Shown piece by piece: positions 16,573-24,956 of a stretch of 64,000 bases of DNA; the stretch's first letter is position 1; each line of letters begins with the position of its first letter. A program made the translations under genes and the position numbers. The notes below the pieces were generated by a model. That model worked only from the letters and a program-made list of their open reading frames with translations, made no database searches and was not told the origin of the DNA. The stretch spans positions 1 through 64,000 of the forward strand of contig JACCFC020000007.1 of NCBI GenBank assembly GCA_020830965.2, read 5' to 3'. Source of the stretch: Neisseriaceae bacterium TC5R-5. GTDB taxonomy: Bacteria; Pseudomonadota; Gammaproteobacteria; Burkholderiales; Chromobacteriaceae.

Positions 16573-17424
16573 TCAATCCTCATTTTGGGTACGATCCAGC
16601 CGCCGATTCCTCAGGCTGTGTTTAGTTTTTTCTAATTGTCCGATCAAGCCTGGCCCGCGCTTGAGCGCTACACTCACTGCCAGAATATCAATCTGCACCA
16701 GGTGAACAATACGCGAGATCATCGGGCTATAGGTTTCATTATCTTCTTGCGTATCGGCAATCAAGGCTACCGTGGCACGCCGCGCCAACGGTGAGCCGGT
16801 GGTGGTCAACGCAATCACGCACGCACCAGCAGACAAGGCAATATCCACCGCTTCTAATAGCTCCAGCGTGCGTCCAGAACTGGAAATCGCTACCAGCACA
16901 TCCCCCGGCCCCAACACCGACGCCGCCATCATTTGAATATGCGTGTCCGAATAGGCCACCGTAGAAATACCGAAACGAAAGAACTTATGCTGAGCATCCG
17001 CCGCGATAATGCCGGAATTGCCCAAGCCGTAAAATTCGATACGCCGCGCACTGGCCAGCAAACGCACCGCCGCCTCTATCGCCTGCGGATTCACATCATT
17101 ACGACAACGCAGCAGAGCAGACACCGTGTTATCAAACACTTTGGCCACAATCTCCGAGGTCGGGTCTTCCGGGCGCACGCTGGAATGCACATATGGCACG
17201 CCAGTCACCAGGCTGCCAGCCAGCTTCAGCTTGAAATCCGGCAGACCAGAACACCCCATCGTGCGACAAAAGCGGATCACCGTCGGCTGGCTCACGCCAG
17301 CATTCTTAGCAATCTCGGCGACCGCCGCCTGAATCAGCGTGTACGGCTGCTCCAATACCAACTCGGCCACCTTACGCTCAGCCAAGGACAAAGACGCTAA
17401 CTGCGCCTTGATACGCTCAAGCAT
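16573..17424 (-). CDS. hexR: HexR, RpiR-family transcriptional regulator of central carbon metabolism
   Basis: The 283-residue protein has an N-terminal helix-turn-helix ([20 protein letters not shown], about residues 34-53) and a C-terminal SIS sugar-phosphate-binding domain ([19 protein letters not shown] and [13 protein letters not shown]). HexR senses 2-keto-3-deoxy-6-phosphogluconate, which releases it from DNA. It lies inside the zwf-glk-hexR-pgi operon; its stop lies just upstream of the pgi start, and its start overlaps the end of glk by 8 bases. A matching operator lies at 20058-20072, between zwf and edd, so it probably controls both directions. Confidence 0.95.
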   Translation of the reverse strand: MLERIKAQLASLSLAERKVAELVLEQPYTLIQAAVAEIAKNAGVSQPTVIRFCRTMGCSGLPDFKLKLAGSLVTGVPYVHSSVRPEDPTSEIVAKVFDNTVSALLRCRNDVNPQAIEAAVRLLASARRIEFYGLGNSGIIAADAQHKFFRFGISTVAYSDTHIQMMAASVLGPGDVLVAISSSGRTLELLEAVDIALSAGACVIALTTTGSPLARRATVALIADTQEDNETYSPMISRIVHLVQIDILAVSVALKRGPGLIGQLEKTKHSLRNRRLDRTQNED

Positions 17425-18406
17425 GCGCCACCTCTACCGCTGCCAGATGACTGCTTAGCAGTGCAGCCACCCCCGACAAAGCCGGATAAGCATGGGTAAT
17501 CAGATAAGTGGGAATAGATTTCACATAGTGACTCATACGTCCCTTCTCCTCAAAACGCTGACGAAAAGCCGAGCGGGCAAAAAAATCGCCCAAGCGCGGC
17601 ACAATCCCGCCACCAATATACACGCCACCACGGGCACCTAATATTAAAGCCTGATTAGCCGCCACCCCGCCCAATATCGCGCAGAACACCTCCAGCGTTT
17701 CGCGACACACGGCGCACTCATCCGCTAAACCGCGACGACTGATCTCACTGGCAGCAAACTCCTGCGCAACCACTCCGGCACGCGCTGCCAATGCTTGATA
17801 AATCAGCACCAGACCAGCGCCGGATAATACCCGCTCTGCCGATACATGGCCAAACCGTTGTTGGGCATAGGCCCAGATAAAACCCTCACGCTCATCAAAT
17901 GGCGCCAACGCGGCATGCCCTCCCTCACCACTGAGCACCAGCGGCCCGCTGGCGTGTGGCAGCAAACCCGCCATACCCAGGCCAGTACCCGGCCCCAGCA
18001 AGGCCAGCGGCGCACCAGCCTGCGCCAGCCCACCACCGACCTGCTGCAGCTCTGCCGCCGTCAACTGCGGTAAAGCCAGCGCCAGTGCTGAAAAATCATT
18101 AATCACCAACAAAGTCGTCAAACCCAGTTGCTGTTGCAGCGCCGCTATCGAAAATGCCCAATGATGATTACTCATCTGCACCCAGTCACCAGCGATAGGG
18201 GTCGCAATCCCAAAGGCTGCATGCGCCAGCGCGGGGGCATCTACCTGTGCCAGATACGCCTGCACCGCCTCCAGCAGACTAGGGTAAGCACTGGTGGCCA
18301 ACACCGCCACACGCTCCTGTACTCCCGGCGCGCTTTCCAGCGCAAAACGCGCATTGCTACCACCGATATCCGCCAACAAACGCGGCCACTGCCCTGACAG
18401 ACTCAT
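17417..18406 (-). CDS. glk: Glucokinase
   Basis: The enzyme phosphorylates glucose with ATP. Motifs: LLADIGGSNARFAL (phosphate 1, residues 10-23), LLVINDFSALALALP near 102, GPGTGLGMAGL near 137 and GEGGHAALAP near 160, followed by YIGGGIVPRLGDFF near 274. From the ATG at 18406 the protein is 329 residues (E. coli 321). I prefer this start because earlier in-frame ATGs would extend into zwf and add a non-conserved leader. It lies only 4 bases after the zwf stop. In Neisseria a pgl gene sits between zwf and glk; here there is none. Confidence 0.95.
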   Translation of the reverse strand: MSLSGQWPRLLADIGGSNARFALESAPGVQERVAVLATSAYPSLLEAVQAYLAQVDAPALAHAAFGIATPIAGDWVQMSNHHWAFSIAALQQQLGLTTLLVINDFSALALALPQLTAAELQQVGGGLAQAGAPLALLGPGTGLGMAGLLPHASGPLVLSGEGGHAALAPFDEREGFIWAYAQQRFGHVSAERVLSGAGLVLIYQALAARAGVVAQEFAASEISRRGLADECAVCRETLEVFCAILGGVAANQALILGARGGVYIGGGIVPRLGDFFARSAFRQRFEEKGRMSHYVKSIPTYLITHAYPALSGVAALLSSHLAAVEVAHA

Positions 18407-18410
18407 CGCT

Positions 18411-19889
18411 TCAGCACTCCTCATGCCAGCTAATCTCATCACGTGACAGCAGGGCACTGGACGCGGCCGGCCCCCAAGTGCCTGCCGTATACTGCTTGGG
18501 CGGCACATTACGACTGCGCTGCCAAGTCTCCATAATCGGCTCCACCCAACGCCAAGCCTCAATCAGCTCGTCACGACGCATAAACAAGGCCAGCTTGCCG
18601 CGAATCACATCTAACAATAAACGCTCATAAGCATCGGCGCGCCGCACCTTGAATGCCTTATAAAAATCCAAATCCAGAAACGTCGGCTGCAAACGCATGG
18701 TGTCGCCAGGTTCCTTGGCCAGAAAATGCAGGCGAATACTCTCGTCCGGCTGCAAACGGATCACCATCCGATTCGCCGTGTGACTACCACTCAGCGGCCC
18801 GCTGAACAACTGATGCGGCACATCGCGAAAATTAATCACAATCTCCGCCACCCGTTCTTGCATGCGCTTACCGGTACGCAGAAAAAACGGCACGCCGGCC
18901 CAACGCCAGTTCTCGATTTCTGCTTTAATCGCCACAAATGTTTCGGTCTGGCTATCTGCCGGAATCCCCGTCTCCTGCAAATACCCCACCACCGGCTGCC
19001 CACCCACCGCACCGGCCTTGTACTGGCCACGCACGGTTTTACTGGCCACGTCCTGTTCGCTAAAGGGTCGCAACGCTTTCAGCACCTTCAGCTTCTCATC
19101 ACGTACCGCGTTGGACTCCATGCTGGCCGGCGGCTCCATCGCCACAATGCATAACAACTGCAGCAGATGGTTCTGCACCATATCGCGCAAAGCGCCGGTG
19201 TCATCATAAAAATCGCCTCGGCTACCTACCCCTAAATCCTCAGCAATGGTGATCTGCACATCGTGAATCCACTCGCGCCGCCACAAGGGCTCAAACAAGG
19301 CATTGGCAAAACGAATCGCCAACAAATTCTGCACCGACTCCTTACCCAGATAATGATCGATGCGATACAACTGATCCTCGCTAAAAAACCGTGCCACCGC
19401 ATCGTTAATCTGATTAGAGGAATCCAAATCGGTACCCAGCGGCTTCTCCAGCACCACCCGCACATTGCCGTGATTCAAACCTACCTGTGCCAGACTCTCG
19501 CAGATACCAGTGAACAAATCCGGCGCAGTAGCCAGATAACACACCACCACCCGCTCGCTTGGCGGCCCCAATTGCTCGGCCAGGGCGACGAAATCCTGTG
19601 GCCGCGACGCGTCTACTTGCAAATAATCAATACGCGCGCAAAAACTCTGCCAGGCCGCCGCATCAAAATGCTCCTTGATATGCTGCCGCGCCTGACTCCC
19701 CACCTGCGCCAGATAATCCTCCCGACTCCAGGCCTTACGCCCCAAGGCCAGCACCCGCCCAGCCACATGCAATAAACCGGCGGCATGCGCCTGATACAAG
19801 GAGGGCAACAACTTGCGCATCACCAAATCACCGCCACCACCAAACAACACCATATCAAACACTGGTGTAGCACTAGAATATGCGTCCAT
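18411..19889 (-). CDS. zwf: Glucose-6-phosphate 1-dehydrogenase
   Basis: The enzyme oxidises glucose 6-phosphate to 6-phosphogluconolactone with reduction of NADP. The coenzyme motif GGGGDLVMRKLLPSLY is at residues 17-32, the catalytic block RIDHYLGKESVQN near 175, and the conserved EKPLGTDLDSS near 145. Length (492) is normal. It is the first gene of zwf-glk-hexR-pgi and is divergent from edd-eda; the 212-base spacer carries the HexR operator. Its lactone product needs a lactonase (pgl), which is missing from this cluster. Confidence 0.97.
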   Translation of the reverse strand: MDAYSSATPVFDMVLFGGGGDLVMRKLLPSLYQAHAAGLLHVAGRVLALGRKAWSREDYLAQVGSQARQHIKEHFDAAAWQSFCARIDYLQVDASRPQDFVALAEQLGPPSERVVVCYLATAPDLFTGICESLAQVGLNHGNVRVVLEKPLGTDLDSSNQINDAVARFFSEDQLYRIDHYLGKESVQNLLAIRFANALFEPLWRREWIHDVQITIAEDLGVGSRGDFYDDTGALRDMVQNHLLQLLCIVAMEPPASMESNAVRDEKLKVLKALRPFSEQDVASKTVRGQYKAGAVGGQPVVGYLQETGIPADSQTETFVAIKAEIENWRWAGVPFFLRTGKRMQERVAEIVINFRDVPHQLFSGPLSGSHTANRMVIRLQPDESIRLHFLAKEPGDTMRLQPTFLDLDFYKAFKVRRADAYERLLLDVIRGKLALFMRRDELIEAWRWVEPIMETWQRSRNVPPKQYTAGTWGPAASSALLSRDEISWHEEC

Positions 19890-20009
19890 GCAGATCTCTC
19901 ATTGTCTTTAAAATTTAAGTATTAACAGGCATTTTGTTAGCGGCGCTGCAGGGCGAGCTGCGCTGCCTCCCCTCTCACAACGACTCTTAGTATCAATAAG
20001 GCCATGCTT

Positions 20010-20042
20010 TTGCTGACAGATAAGCATAGTAATGCATACTAT
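20010..20042 (+). promoter_or_regulatory. Candidate edd promoter
   Basis: CTGACA and TACTAT are spaced by 18 bases upstream of edd. A 6-base inverted repeat (ATAGTA-ATGCA-TACTAT) covers the -10 part. The HexR operator begins 16 bases downstream, where it would block transcription. The assignment is tentative. Confidence 0.4.
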
Positions 20043-20057
20043 AACTTGCACACGGCA

Positions 20058-20072
20058 TGTAGTAAAACTACA
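20058..20072. promoter_or_regulatory. HexR operator
   Basis: TGTAGTAAAACTACA is a perfect 6-3-6 palindrome that fits the published HexR consensus (TGTARTWWWAYTACA type). It lies 30 bases upstream of edd, in the spacer shared with zwf. Confidence 0.85.
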
Positions 20073-20101
20073 ATCGTTACATTTCCCCCACGGAGCCCGC
20101 C

Positions 20102-21943
20102 ATGGCCTTGCATCCCGTTTTAGATGCCCTTACTCAGCGCATCATCGCCAAAAGTGAACCCACGCGCAGTGCTTACCTCACTCGGGTACGAGCGGCCACG
20201 CATCAAGGCCGGGTAGAACGGGCACAGCTATCCTGCACTAATCTGGCACATGCATTTGCCGCGATGCCAAAGAACGTAAAAATTCATTTAAAGCAAGAAC
20301 ACCAGCCTAATCTGGCAATTGTGTCTTCTTACAATGATATGTTATCGGCGCATCAACCTTTACAGGATTACCCCAAGCTATTGAAGCAGGCAGCGCAGGC
20401 CATGGGGGCGACCGCGCAGTTTGCCGGCGGCGTGCCCGCGATGTGCGATGGGGTGACCCAAGGTCAGGCAGGGATGGAATTGTCGCTGTTTTCGCGCGAC
20501 GTGATTGCGATGAGCACTGCTGTGGCCTTATCGCATCAGATGTTTGATGCTGCTTTGTACCTAGGGGTGTGTGACAAAATTGTGCCGGGTTTGTTAATCG
20601 GTGCGCTGTCGTTTGGGCATTTGCCGGCGGTATTCGTGCCAGCCGGGCCAATGACCACCGGTATGGCGAATGATGATAAGGCCAAGGTGCGGCAGTTGTA
20701 CGCGGAAGGCAAGGTAGGACGCGATGCGCTGCTGGAATCGGAAAGCCAGTCTTACCATGGGCCGGGAACGTGTACCTTTTACGGCACCGCCAACTCCAAT
20801 CAGATGCTGATGGAGATTATGGGCCTGCACTTGCCGGGCGCGGCCTTTGTGAATCCAGGTACGCCCTTGCGTGAGGCCCTGACCTCAGCAGCCGCGCAGC
20901 AGGCGGTGCGCATTGCCGCTCAGGGCCAGCAGTTCACGCCGGTGGGTGAAATGATTGATGAGAAAAGCATCGTCAATGCGATTGTCGGCCTGCTGGCTAC
21001 CGGTGGCTCGACCAATCACACTTTGCATCTGGTCGCGATTGCACGCGCTGCCGGTATCGACATTAATTGGGATGACTTTGATGAGTTATCCGCCGTGGTG
21101 CCTTTGCTGGTGCGTGCTTATCCGAATGGCAAGGCCGATGTCAATCATTTCCACGCCGCCGGTGGCATGGGTTTTGTCATTCGCGAGCTGCTCGGTGCCG
21201 GTTTGTTACACGAGGATGTCGGCACCGTGGTTGGCCGTGGCCTGAGCCGTTATAGCCAGGAACCCTTATTGGATGGCCGTACGCTGAAGTGGCGACCGGC
21301 CCCTGCCGTGAGCGGTGATGATAGTGTGCTGCGCCCAGCCAGCCAGCCCTTCTCGGCCGATGGTGGCCTGAAAGTACTGAATGGCGAATTGGGGCGAGCC
21401 ATCATCAAAGTCTCGGCAGTCAAAGCAGAACACCGCGTGGTCGAAGCGCCTGCGCTGGTATTTGATGATCAGAACGAAATGCTGGCCGCGTTCAAGAATG
21501 GCGAGCTGGAGCGTGATTTTATCGCGGTGATCCGCTTTCAGGGCCCACGCGCCAATGGTATGCCGGAGCTGCACAAGCTCACCCCGGCGCTCAGTATTTT
21601 GCAGGAACGCGGTTTTGCCGTGGCGCTGGTAACCGATGGACGGATGTCCGGTGCCTCTGGCAAGGTGCCCGCTGCGATTCATGTCTCACCGGAGGCGCTG
21701 GCAGGCGGGGCAATCGGCAAGCTACGCGATGGCGACCGGCTGCGGCTGGACGCCAATAGCGGCCAGTTGACTGTCTTGGTTGATGCAGCGGAATGGGCCG
21801 CTCGCCCGCAGGCCAGTATTGATTTGTCTCACCATCATTTTGGCGTTGGCAGAGATTTGTTTGCCGTATTCCGCGCCAATGCCGATGCGGCTGAAGCCGG
21901 AGCCGCCAGCTTCTGTCACCCTGCTTTTAACAGTGCTTCTTAG
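20102..21943 (+). CDS. edd: Phosphogluconate dehydratase (Entner-Doudoroff)
   Basis: The enzyme dehydrates 6-phosphogluconate to 2-keto-3-deoxy-6-phosphogluconate using an iron-sulfur cluster. It belongs to the IlvD/Edd family: [13 protein letters not shown] near residue 77, [20 protein letters not shown] near 105, [17 protein letters not shown] near 157 and [16 protein letters not shown] near 220 hold the cluster cysteines. At 613 residues it is close to E. coli Edd (603). It heads edd-eda, with eda starting 11 bases later. A HexR operator lies 30 bases upstream. Confidence 0.97.
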   Translation: MALHPVLDALTQRIIAKSEPTRSAYLTRVRAATHQGRVERAQLSCTNLAHAFAAMPKNVKIHLKQEHQPNLAIVSSYNDMLSAHQPLQDYPKLLKQAAQAMGATAQFAGGVPAMCDGVTQGQAGMELSLFSRDVIAMSTAVALSHQMFDAALYLGVCDKIVPGLLIGALSFGHLPAVFVPAGPMTTGMANDDKAKVRQLYAEGKVGRDALLESESQSYHGPGTCTFYGTANSNQMLMEIMGLHLPGAAFVNPGTPLREALTSAAAQQAVRIAAQGQQFTPVGEMIDEKSIVNAIVGLLATGGSTNHTLHLVAIARAAGIDINWDDFDELSAVVPLLVRAYPNGKADVNHFHAAGGMGFVIRELLGAGLLHEDVGTVVGRGLSRYSQEPLLDGRTLKWRPAPAVSGDDSVLRPASQPFSADGGLKVLNGELGRAIIKVSAVKAEHRVVEAPALVFDDQNEMLAAFKNGELERDFIAVIRFQGPRANGMPELHKLTPALSILQERGFAVALVTDGRMSGASGKVPAAIHVSPEALAGGAIGKLRDGDRLRLDANSGQLTVLVDAAEWAARPQASIDLSHHHFGVGRDLFAVFRANADAAEAGAASFCHPAFNSAS

Positions 21944-21953
21944 GAGAAAACGT

Positions 21954-22577
21954 GTGGATGCTTTAACACTCTTACGTCAGGGACCGGTAGTGCCGGTCAT
22001 TATTGTCAATGATGCCGCCATTGCCGTGGAGCTGGCGCAAGCGCTGGTAAGCGGTGGGGTGCGGGTGCTGGAAGTGACTTTGCGCACCAAGGCGGCGCTG
22101 GCGGCAATACGCCGCATCCGCGACGAAGTACCGCAAGCGATTGTCGGTGCCGGCACTTTGCGTACCCGTGCGCAAATGGAAGCAGCCATCGACGCGGGCG
22201 CGCAGTTTGGTGTCAGCCCCGGCTGCACCCCGGAACTGGCCGCTGCCGCACGCCATAGTCAGCTCACCTTCTTGCCCGGTGTGGCCACGGTATCGGAGGC
22301 GATGCGCGCTTATGATGAGGGTTTCGCCATCCAAAAACTGTTTCCAGCCGAAGCGATAGGCGGAATTGCCTTGCTGAAGTCACTGGCCAGTCCACTTGCC
22401 GATTTACGCTTCTGCCCTACCGGTGGCATTGACCTGCAAAAAGCGCCGCACTATCTGGCGCTGCCTAATGTGCTGGCCGTGGGGGGCAGTTGGTTAACTC
22501 CGGAACAGGCCATCATTGAACGCGACTGGGCACGTATTAGCGCACTGGCGCAGGCGGCCAGTCAGTTAGCGGTGTAG
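21954..22577 (+). CDS. eda: 2-keto-3-deoxy-6-phosphogluconate aldolase
   Basis: The enzyme splits 2-keto-3-deoxy-6-phosphogluconate into pyruvate and glyceraldehyde 3-phosphate. The general-base Glu lies in VLEVTLRTKAAL, and the Schiff-base Lys in AIQKLFPAEAIGG near residue 129. RFCPTGGID binds the phosphate. I chose the GTG at 21954 (207 residues, E. coli 213) because the edd stop overlaps a TAGGAGAAAAC ribosome site 8 bases before it and the protein then starts like its relatives; a frame extends upstream into edd but without family similarity. It could also act on the keto-deoxy acid from the operon at 8-13.7 kb if that acid were phosphorylated. Confidence 0.95.
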   Translation: MDALTLLRQGPVVPVIIVNDAAIAVELAQALVSGGVRVLEVTLRTKAALAAIRRIRDEVPQAIVGAGTLRTRAQMEAAIDAGAQFGVSPGCTPELAAAARHSQLTFLPGVATVSEAMRAYDEGFAIQKLFPAEAIGGIALLKSLASPLADLRFCPTGGIDLQKAPHYLALPNVLAVGGSWLTPEQAIIERDWARISALAQAASQLAV

Positions 22578-22594
22578 CAGATTGCTATTCGCGC

Positions 22595-22625
22595 AGGCGG
22601 TATCTGTATAGAATGCCGCCTTTTT
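22595..22625 (+). terminator. Terminator of edd-eda
   Basis: AGGCGG and CCGCCT form a short stem with a T run, 17 bases after the eda stop and just ahead of the next gene. Confidence 0.6.
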
Positions 22626-22641
22626 CGCGGGCATTGTTCTC

Positions 22642-23430
22642 ATGAATATCATCGTTGACGCCGGGCTGAAAGCCTATATCGACCCGCTCAGCCCCGAGGA
22701 GTACCAAGCGCTGGAGCGCAGCCTGTTGGCGGAAGGCTGCCGTGATGCGCTGGTGCTCTGGGGCGAGGTTCTGGTCGATGGCCACAATCGCTACAGCATC
22801 TGTCAAAAACATAATCTGCCGTTCCAAACCGTGCAGAACACCCGCTTCCAAAGCATGGAAGATGTGCATCTGTGGATGATAGATCAGCATCTGGGACGGC
22901 GTAGCCTGTCGGACTTTCAGCGCGGCGTACTGGCCTTGCGCAAAAAAGAGATTGTCGGAGAACGCCAGGCGACAGAGCAGGAACAGCAGTCGTCAGTAGC
23001 CGCACCAGCAGCCGCAGAAGACAACAACCCACTTCCTCAGCCTGAATCATTGAATAGCCGCGAAGCCATCGCCAAAGCAGCACGACTCAGCAACAATCAG
23101 CTAGTGCTGGTCGAAAAAATTCACAAGCAAGCCGCCCCGGAAGTGGTTGCTGCGCTCAAGTCTGGCACCATTTCGCTCAATGCCGCCGCCGCCGTGGCCA
23201 GTTTGCCGGTAGCGGAACAAGTTGCCGCCGCCGTGGCAGGCAAAGATGAGCTGAAGCTGGCCGCCAAACGGGTGCGCGAAGCCAAACGCAAGCCGCGCGA
23301 GGAAAGCGACGCCGCAGGGGACGAGCCGGATACGCTGCAAACGTTGCAACAACGCGTAGCAGAGCTGACCGCCGAAAACGCTAGCTTACGCCAGCAGCTA
23401 GCGGCCTTGCAGGCGCAGTTGGCGGGGTAG
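22642..23430 (+). CDS. ParB/Spo0J-like nuclease-fold protein with C-terminal coiled coil
   Basis: The 262-residue protein begins with a ParB-like fold: LSPEEYQALERSLLAEG, LVDGHNRYSIC (family motif DGHxR) and MIDQHLGRRSLSDFQRG. Relatives of this type are common on plasmids and integrative elements and are thought to bind DNA or CTP. A proline/alanine-rich linker (about 115-138) follows, then a degenerate helix-turn-helix region (SREAIAKAARLSNNQLVLVE) and an alanine-rich part. The last 35 residues form a leucine-rich coiled coil (QQRVAELTAENASLRQQL). It stands alone, with no ParA partner, between the Entner-Doudoroff genes and a toxin-antitoxin pair. It may be a leftover of a mobile element or a recruited chromosomal regulator. 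Function unknown. Confidence 0.75.
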   Translation: MNIIVDAGLKAYIDPLSPEEYQALERSLLAEGCRDALVLWGEVLVDGHNRYSICQKHNLPFQTVQNTRFQSMEDVHLWMIDQHLGRRSLSDFQRGVLALRKKEIVGERQATEQEQQSSVAAPAAAEDNNPLPQPESLNSREAIAKAARLSNNQLVLVEKIHKQAAPEVVAALKSGTISLNAAAAVASLPVAEQVAAAVAGKDELKLAAKRVREAKRKPREESDAAGDEPDTLQTLQQRVAELTAENASLRQQLAALQAQLAG

Positions 23431-23449
23431 TGGCTGGTACGCCCCCTGC

Positions 23450-23494
23450 TTGACGCAGCTAAAACTGGATATATAATTTAAAAACGTATATCCA
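23450..23494 (+). promoter_or_regulatory. Promoter and operator of the AbrB/PIN toxin-antitoxin operon
   Basis: TTGACG (23450-23455) and a consensus TATAAT (23472-23477) are 16 bases apart. An inverted repeat TGGATATA (23466-23473) / TATATCCA (23487-23494) straddles the -10 element, the usual place for antitoxin autorepression. Confidence 0.65.
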
Positions 23495-23507
23495 AAGGAG
23501 TGAGGCA

Positions 23508-23741
23508 ATGCAAGTAGCCAAATGGGGCAATAGCCTGGCGGTACGCTTACCCGCCAGCCTGGTCGAGCTACTAGAACTGCGCGAGGGTGATGATATCGAG
23601 ATTGTCGTAGATGACCCGCGCAGCTTCGCCGTACGTAAAAAGCCGGGAACCGAGGAATTACTGCAAAAACTGCGCACCTTCCGTGGACGCCTGCCAGCAG
23701 ATTTCCGTTTTTGCCGAGAAGAGGCCAATGAGCGCTACTAA
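23508..23741 (+). CDS. AbrB-type (VapB-like) antitoxin
   Basis: The 77-residue protein shows the swapped-hairpin AbrB/MazE fold: QVAKWGNSLAVRLPASLVELLELREGD is the classic start, with GNSLAVRLP contacting DNA. The C-terminal part (TEELLQKLRTFRGRLPADF) would bind the toxin. It has an AAAGGAGTGAGG ribosome site. Its end overlaps the toxin start by 14 bases, so translation is coupled. The inverted repeat over the promoter is its likely operator. Confidence 0.88.
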   Translation: MQVAKWGNSLAVRLPASLVELLELREGDDIEIVVDDPRSFAVRKKPGTEELLQKLRTFRGRLPADFRFCREEANERY

Positions 23742-24138
23742 GGTCGGTATTTTTCTCGATAGCAATGTGCTGCTCTATCTGCTGTCAGATGAGGGCCACA
23801 AGGCTGACAAGGTGGAAACCTTGCTGCGCAAGCAGCCCTGTATCAGCGTGCAGGTGCTCAATGAGATGACCCAGGTCTGTGTGCGTAAATTGAGGATGAG
23901 TTGGCCGGACATCCATAGCTTTCTGGCACTGATACGCCATTTTTGTACGGTGCTGCCACTCAGCGTCGAAGTACATGACTGTGCACGGCAACTAGCCGAA
24001 CGCTACCAACTGGCCTTCTACGATGCCTGTATCGTGGCGGCGGCACGGCTGGCCAATTGCGAACGATTGTATTCGGAGGATATGCACAACGGGCTGATGA
24101 TTGATGGGGTACTGGAAATTCGCAATCCTTTTCCTTAA
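23728..24138 (+). CDS. PIN-domain (VapC-like) ribonuclease toxin
   Basis: From the ATG at 23728 the protein is 136 residues. Acidic PIN residues appear in IFLDSNVLLYLL (Asp10), VQVLNEMTQV (Glu near 45) and LAFYDACIVAAARLANC (Asp near 98), followed by YSEDMHNGLMIDG, a block typical of this VapC branch. I chose this start because it overlaps the antitoxin stop in the usual way and has GAAGAGG just upstream. Such toxins cut RNA, often tRNA. A minisatellite begins directly after its stop codon. Confidence 0.88.
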   Translation: MSATKVGIFLDSNVLLYLLSDEGHKADKVETLLRKQPCISVQVLNEMTQVCVRKLRMSWPDIHSFLALIRHFCTVLPLSVEVHDCARQLAERYQLAFYDACIVAAARLANCERLYSEDMHNGLMIDGVLEIRNPFP

Positions 24139-24186
24139 CCACAACCACCACAACCACCACAACCACCACAACCACCACAACCACCC
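24139..24186. repeat. Minisatellite of a 9-base unit (CAACCACCA)
   Basis: About five tandem copies of CAACCACCA follow the toxin stop codon without a gap. The array is strand-biased: C and A only on the plus strand. It encodes valine-rich runs on the minus strand, but no real gene uses them. Arrays of this kind change length by slippage. Confidence 0.9.
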
Positions 24187-24191
24187 GCAAC

Positions 24192-24219
24192 GTAGAGACA
24201 AGGCATGCCTTGTCTCTAC
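24192..24219. repeat. Perfect 28-base palindrome between converging genes
   Basis: GTAGAGACAAGGCA is followed at once by its exact inverse. CAAC/GTTG outside almost continues the pairing (one extra base). It sits between the PIN toxin gene and the converging narI. It could act as a two-way terminator, although no T run follows. Confidence 0.85.
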
Positions 24220-24251
24220 TACGTTGCTACCATAATGTCACATAAAAGCGA

Positions 24252-24938
24252 TTAATGCCGTGGCCGTACCAGTTGCCAGCGGCGCCCCAGATAACTCACC
24301 GTGCCAAACCCACTCCACACATGCACCAGCCGGGTGAAGGGGAAGATCACAAACAGTGTCATGCCCATAAACAGGTGCAATTTGAACACGGTGGCAGTAT
24401 CAGCCACAAAACTGGCCGCCCCACCACGGAAGGTGACAATATGCTGCGCCCAGTTCATCAGCAGGATCATTTCGTGGCCATCACGATGCTGGGCCGACAC
24501 CACAATACTGCTCAGGCCCAGCAGCAGGGTAGCCAGTATCCATAACAAGACGATCTTGTCGCGCCAACTGCTATTGGCCGCCAGCCGCTCATTACTCAGA
24601 CGGCGATACAGCAATAACACGATGCCAATCAGACACAGCCCCCCCATCATGCCACCGGCAAGCATTGCAAACCCTTGCTTCAGGCTATGCGAGATACCCA
24701 GTGCATCCCACACGGCTAGCGGGGTGAGCAGGCCAACAGCATGGCCAAAGAACAGTCCGATAATGCCGATGTGAAACAGAACATTGCCGGTACGCAACCG
24801 GCCGCTATGCAAGAGCTGGCTGGATTCGCTTTTCCAACTGTATTGCTCGCGCTCGAAACGTACCAGACTGCCCAGCAAAAAAATGGCCAGGGCAATATAG
24901 GGATAAATCCCGAAAACAAATTGATGTAAGTAATCCAT
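24252..24938 (-). CDS. narI: Respiratory nitrate reductase, gamma subunit (cytochrome b)
   Basis: The membrane anchor takes electrons from quinol and passes them to NarH. It has 228 residues (E. coli 225) and five hydrophobic helices. Two histidine pairs bind the two b hemes: one in NVLFHIGIIGLFFGH (about residues 52-66), the other in FKLHLFMG and TRLVHVWS (about 186-208). It is the last gene of narGHJI, 18 bases after narJ. Transcription ends near the palindrome at 24192-24219. Confidence 0.95.
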   Translation of the reverse strand: MDYLHQFVFGIYPYIALAIFLLGSLVRFEREQYSWKSESSQLLHSGRLRTGNVLFHIGIIGLFFGHAVGLLTPLAVWDALGISHSLKQGFAMLAGGMMGGLCLIGIVLLLYRRLSNERLAANSSWRDKIVLLWILATLLLGLSSIVVSAQHRDGHEMILLMNWAQHIVTFRGGAASFVADTATVFKLHLFMGMTLFVIFPFTRLVHVWSGFGTVSYLGRRWQLVRPRH

Positions 24939-24956
24939 AGCGTTCTCCTGGATAGC

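Noticed and set aside
19931..19948. Possible solo end of the dispersed repeat (TTTTGTTAGCGGCGCT) upstream of zwf
   Set aside because: Only about 13 bases match the terminal repeat and the rest of the element is not recognisable, so chance cannot be excluded.
24139..24186. Possible CRISPR array (regular short repeats)
   Set aside because: The unit is only 9 bases with no spacers, and no cas gene is near; it is a minisatellite.
23960..24201. Minus-strand frames with long valine or tryptophan-leucine runs
   Set aside because: They are translations of the CAACCACCA array and run antisense to the PIN toxin gene; no ribosome site or family similarity.
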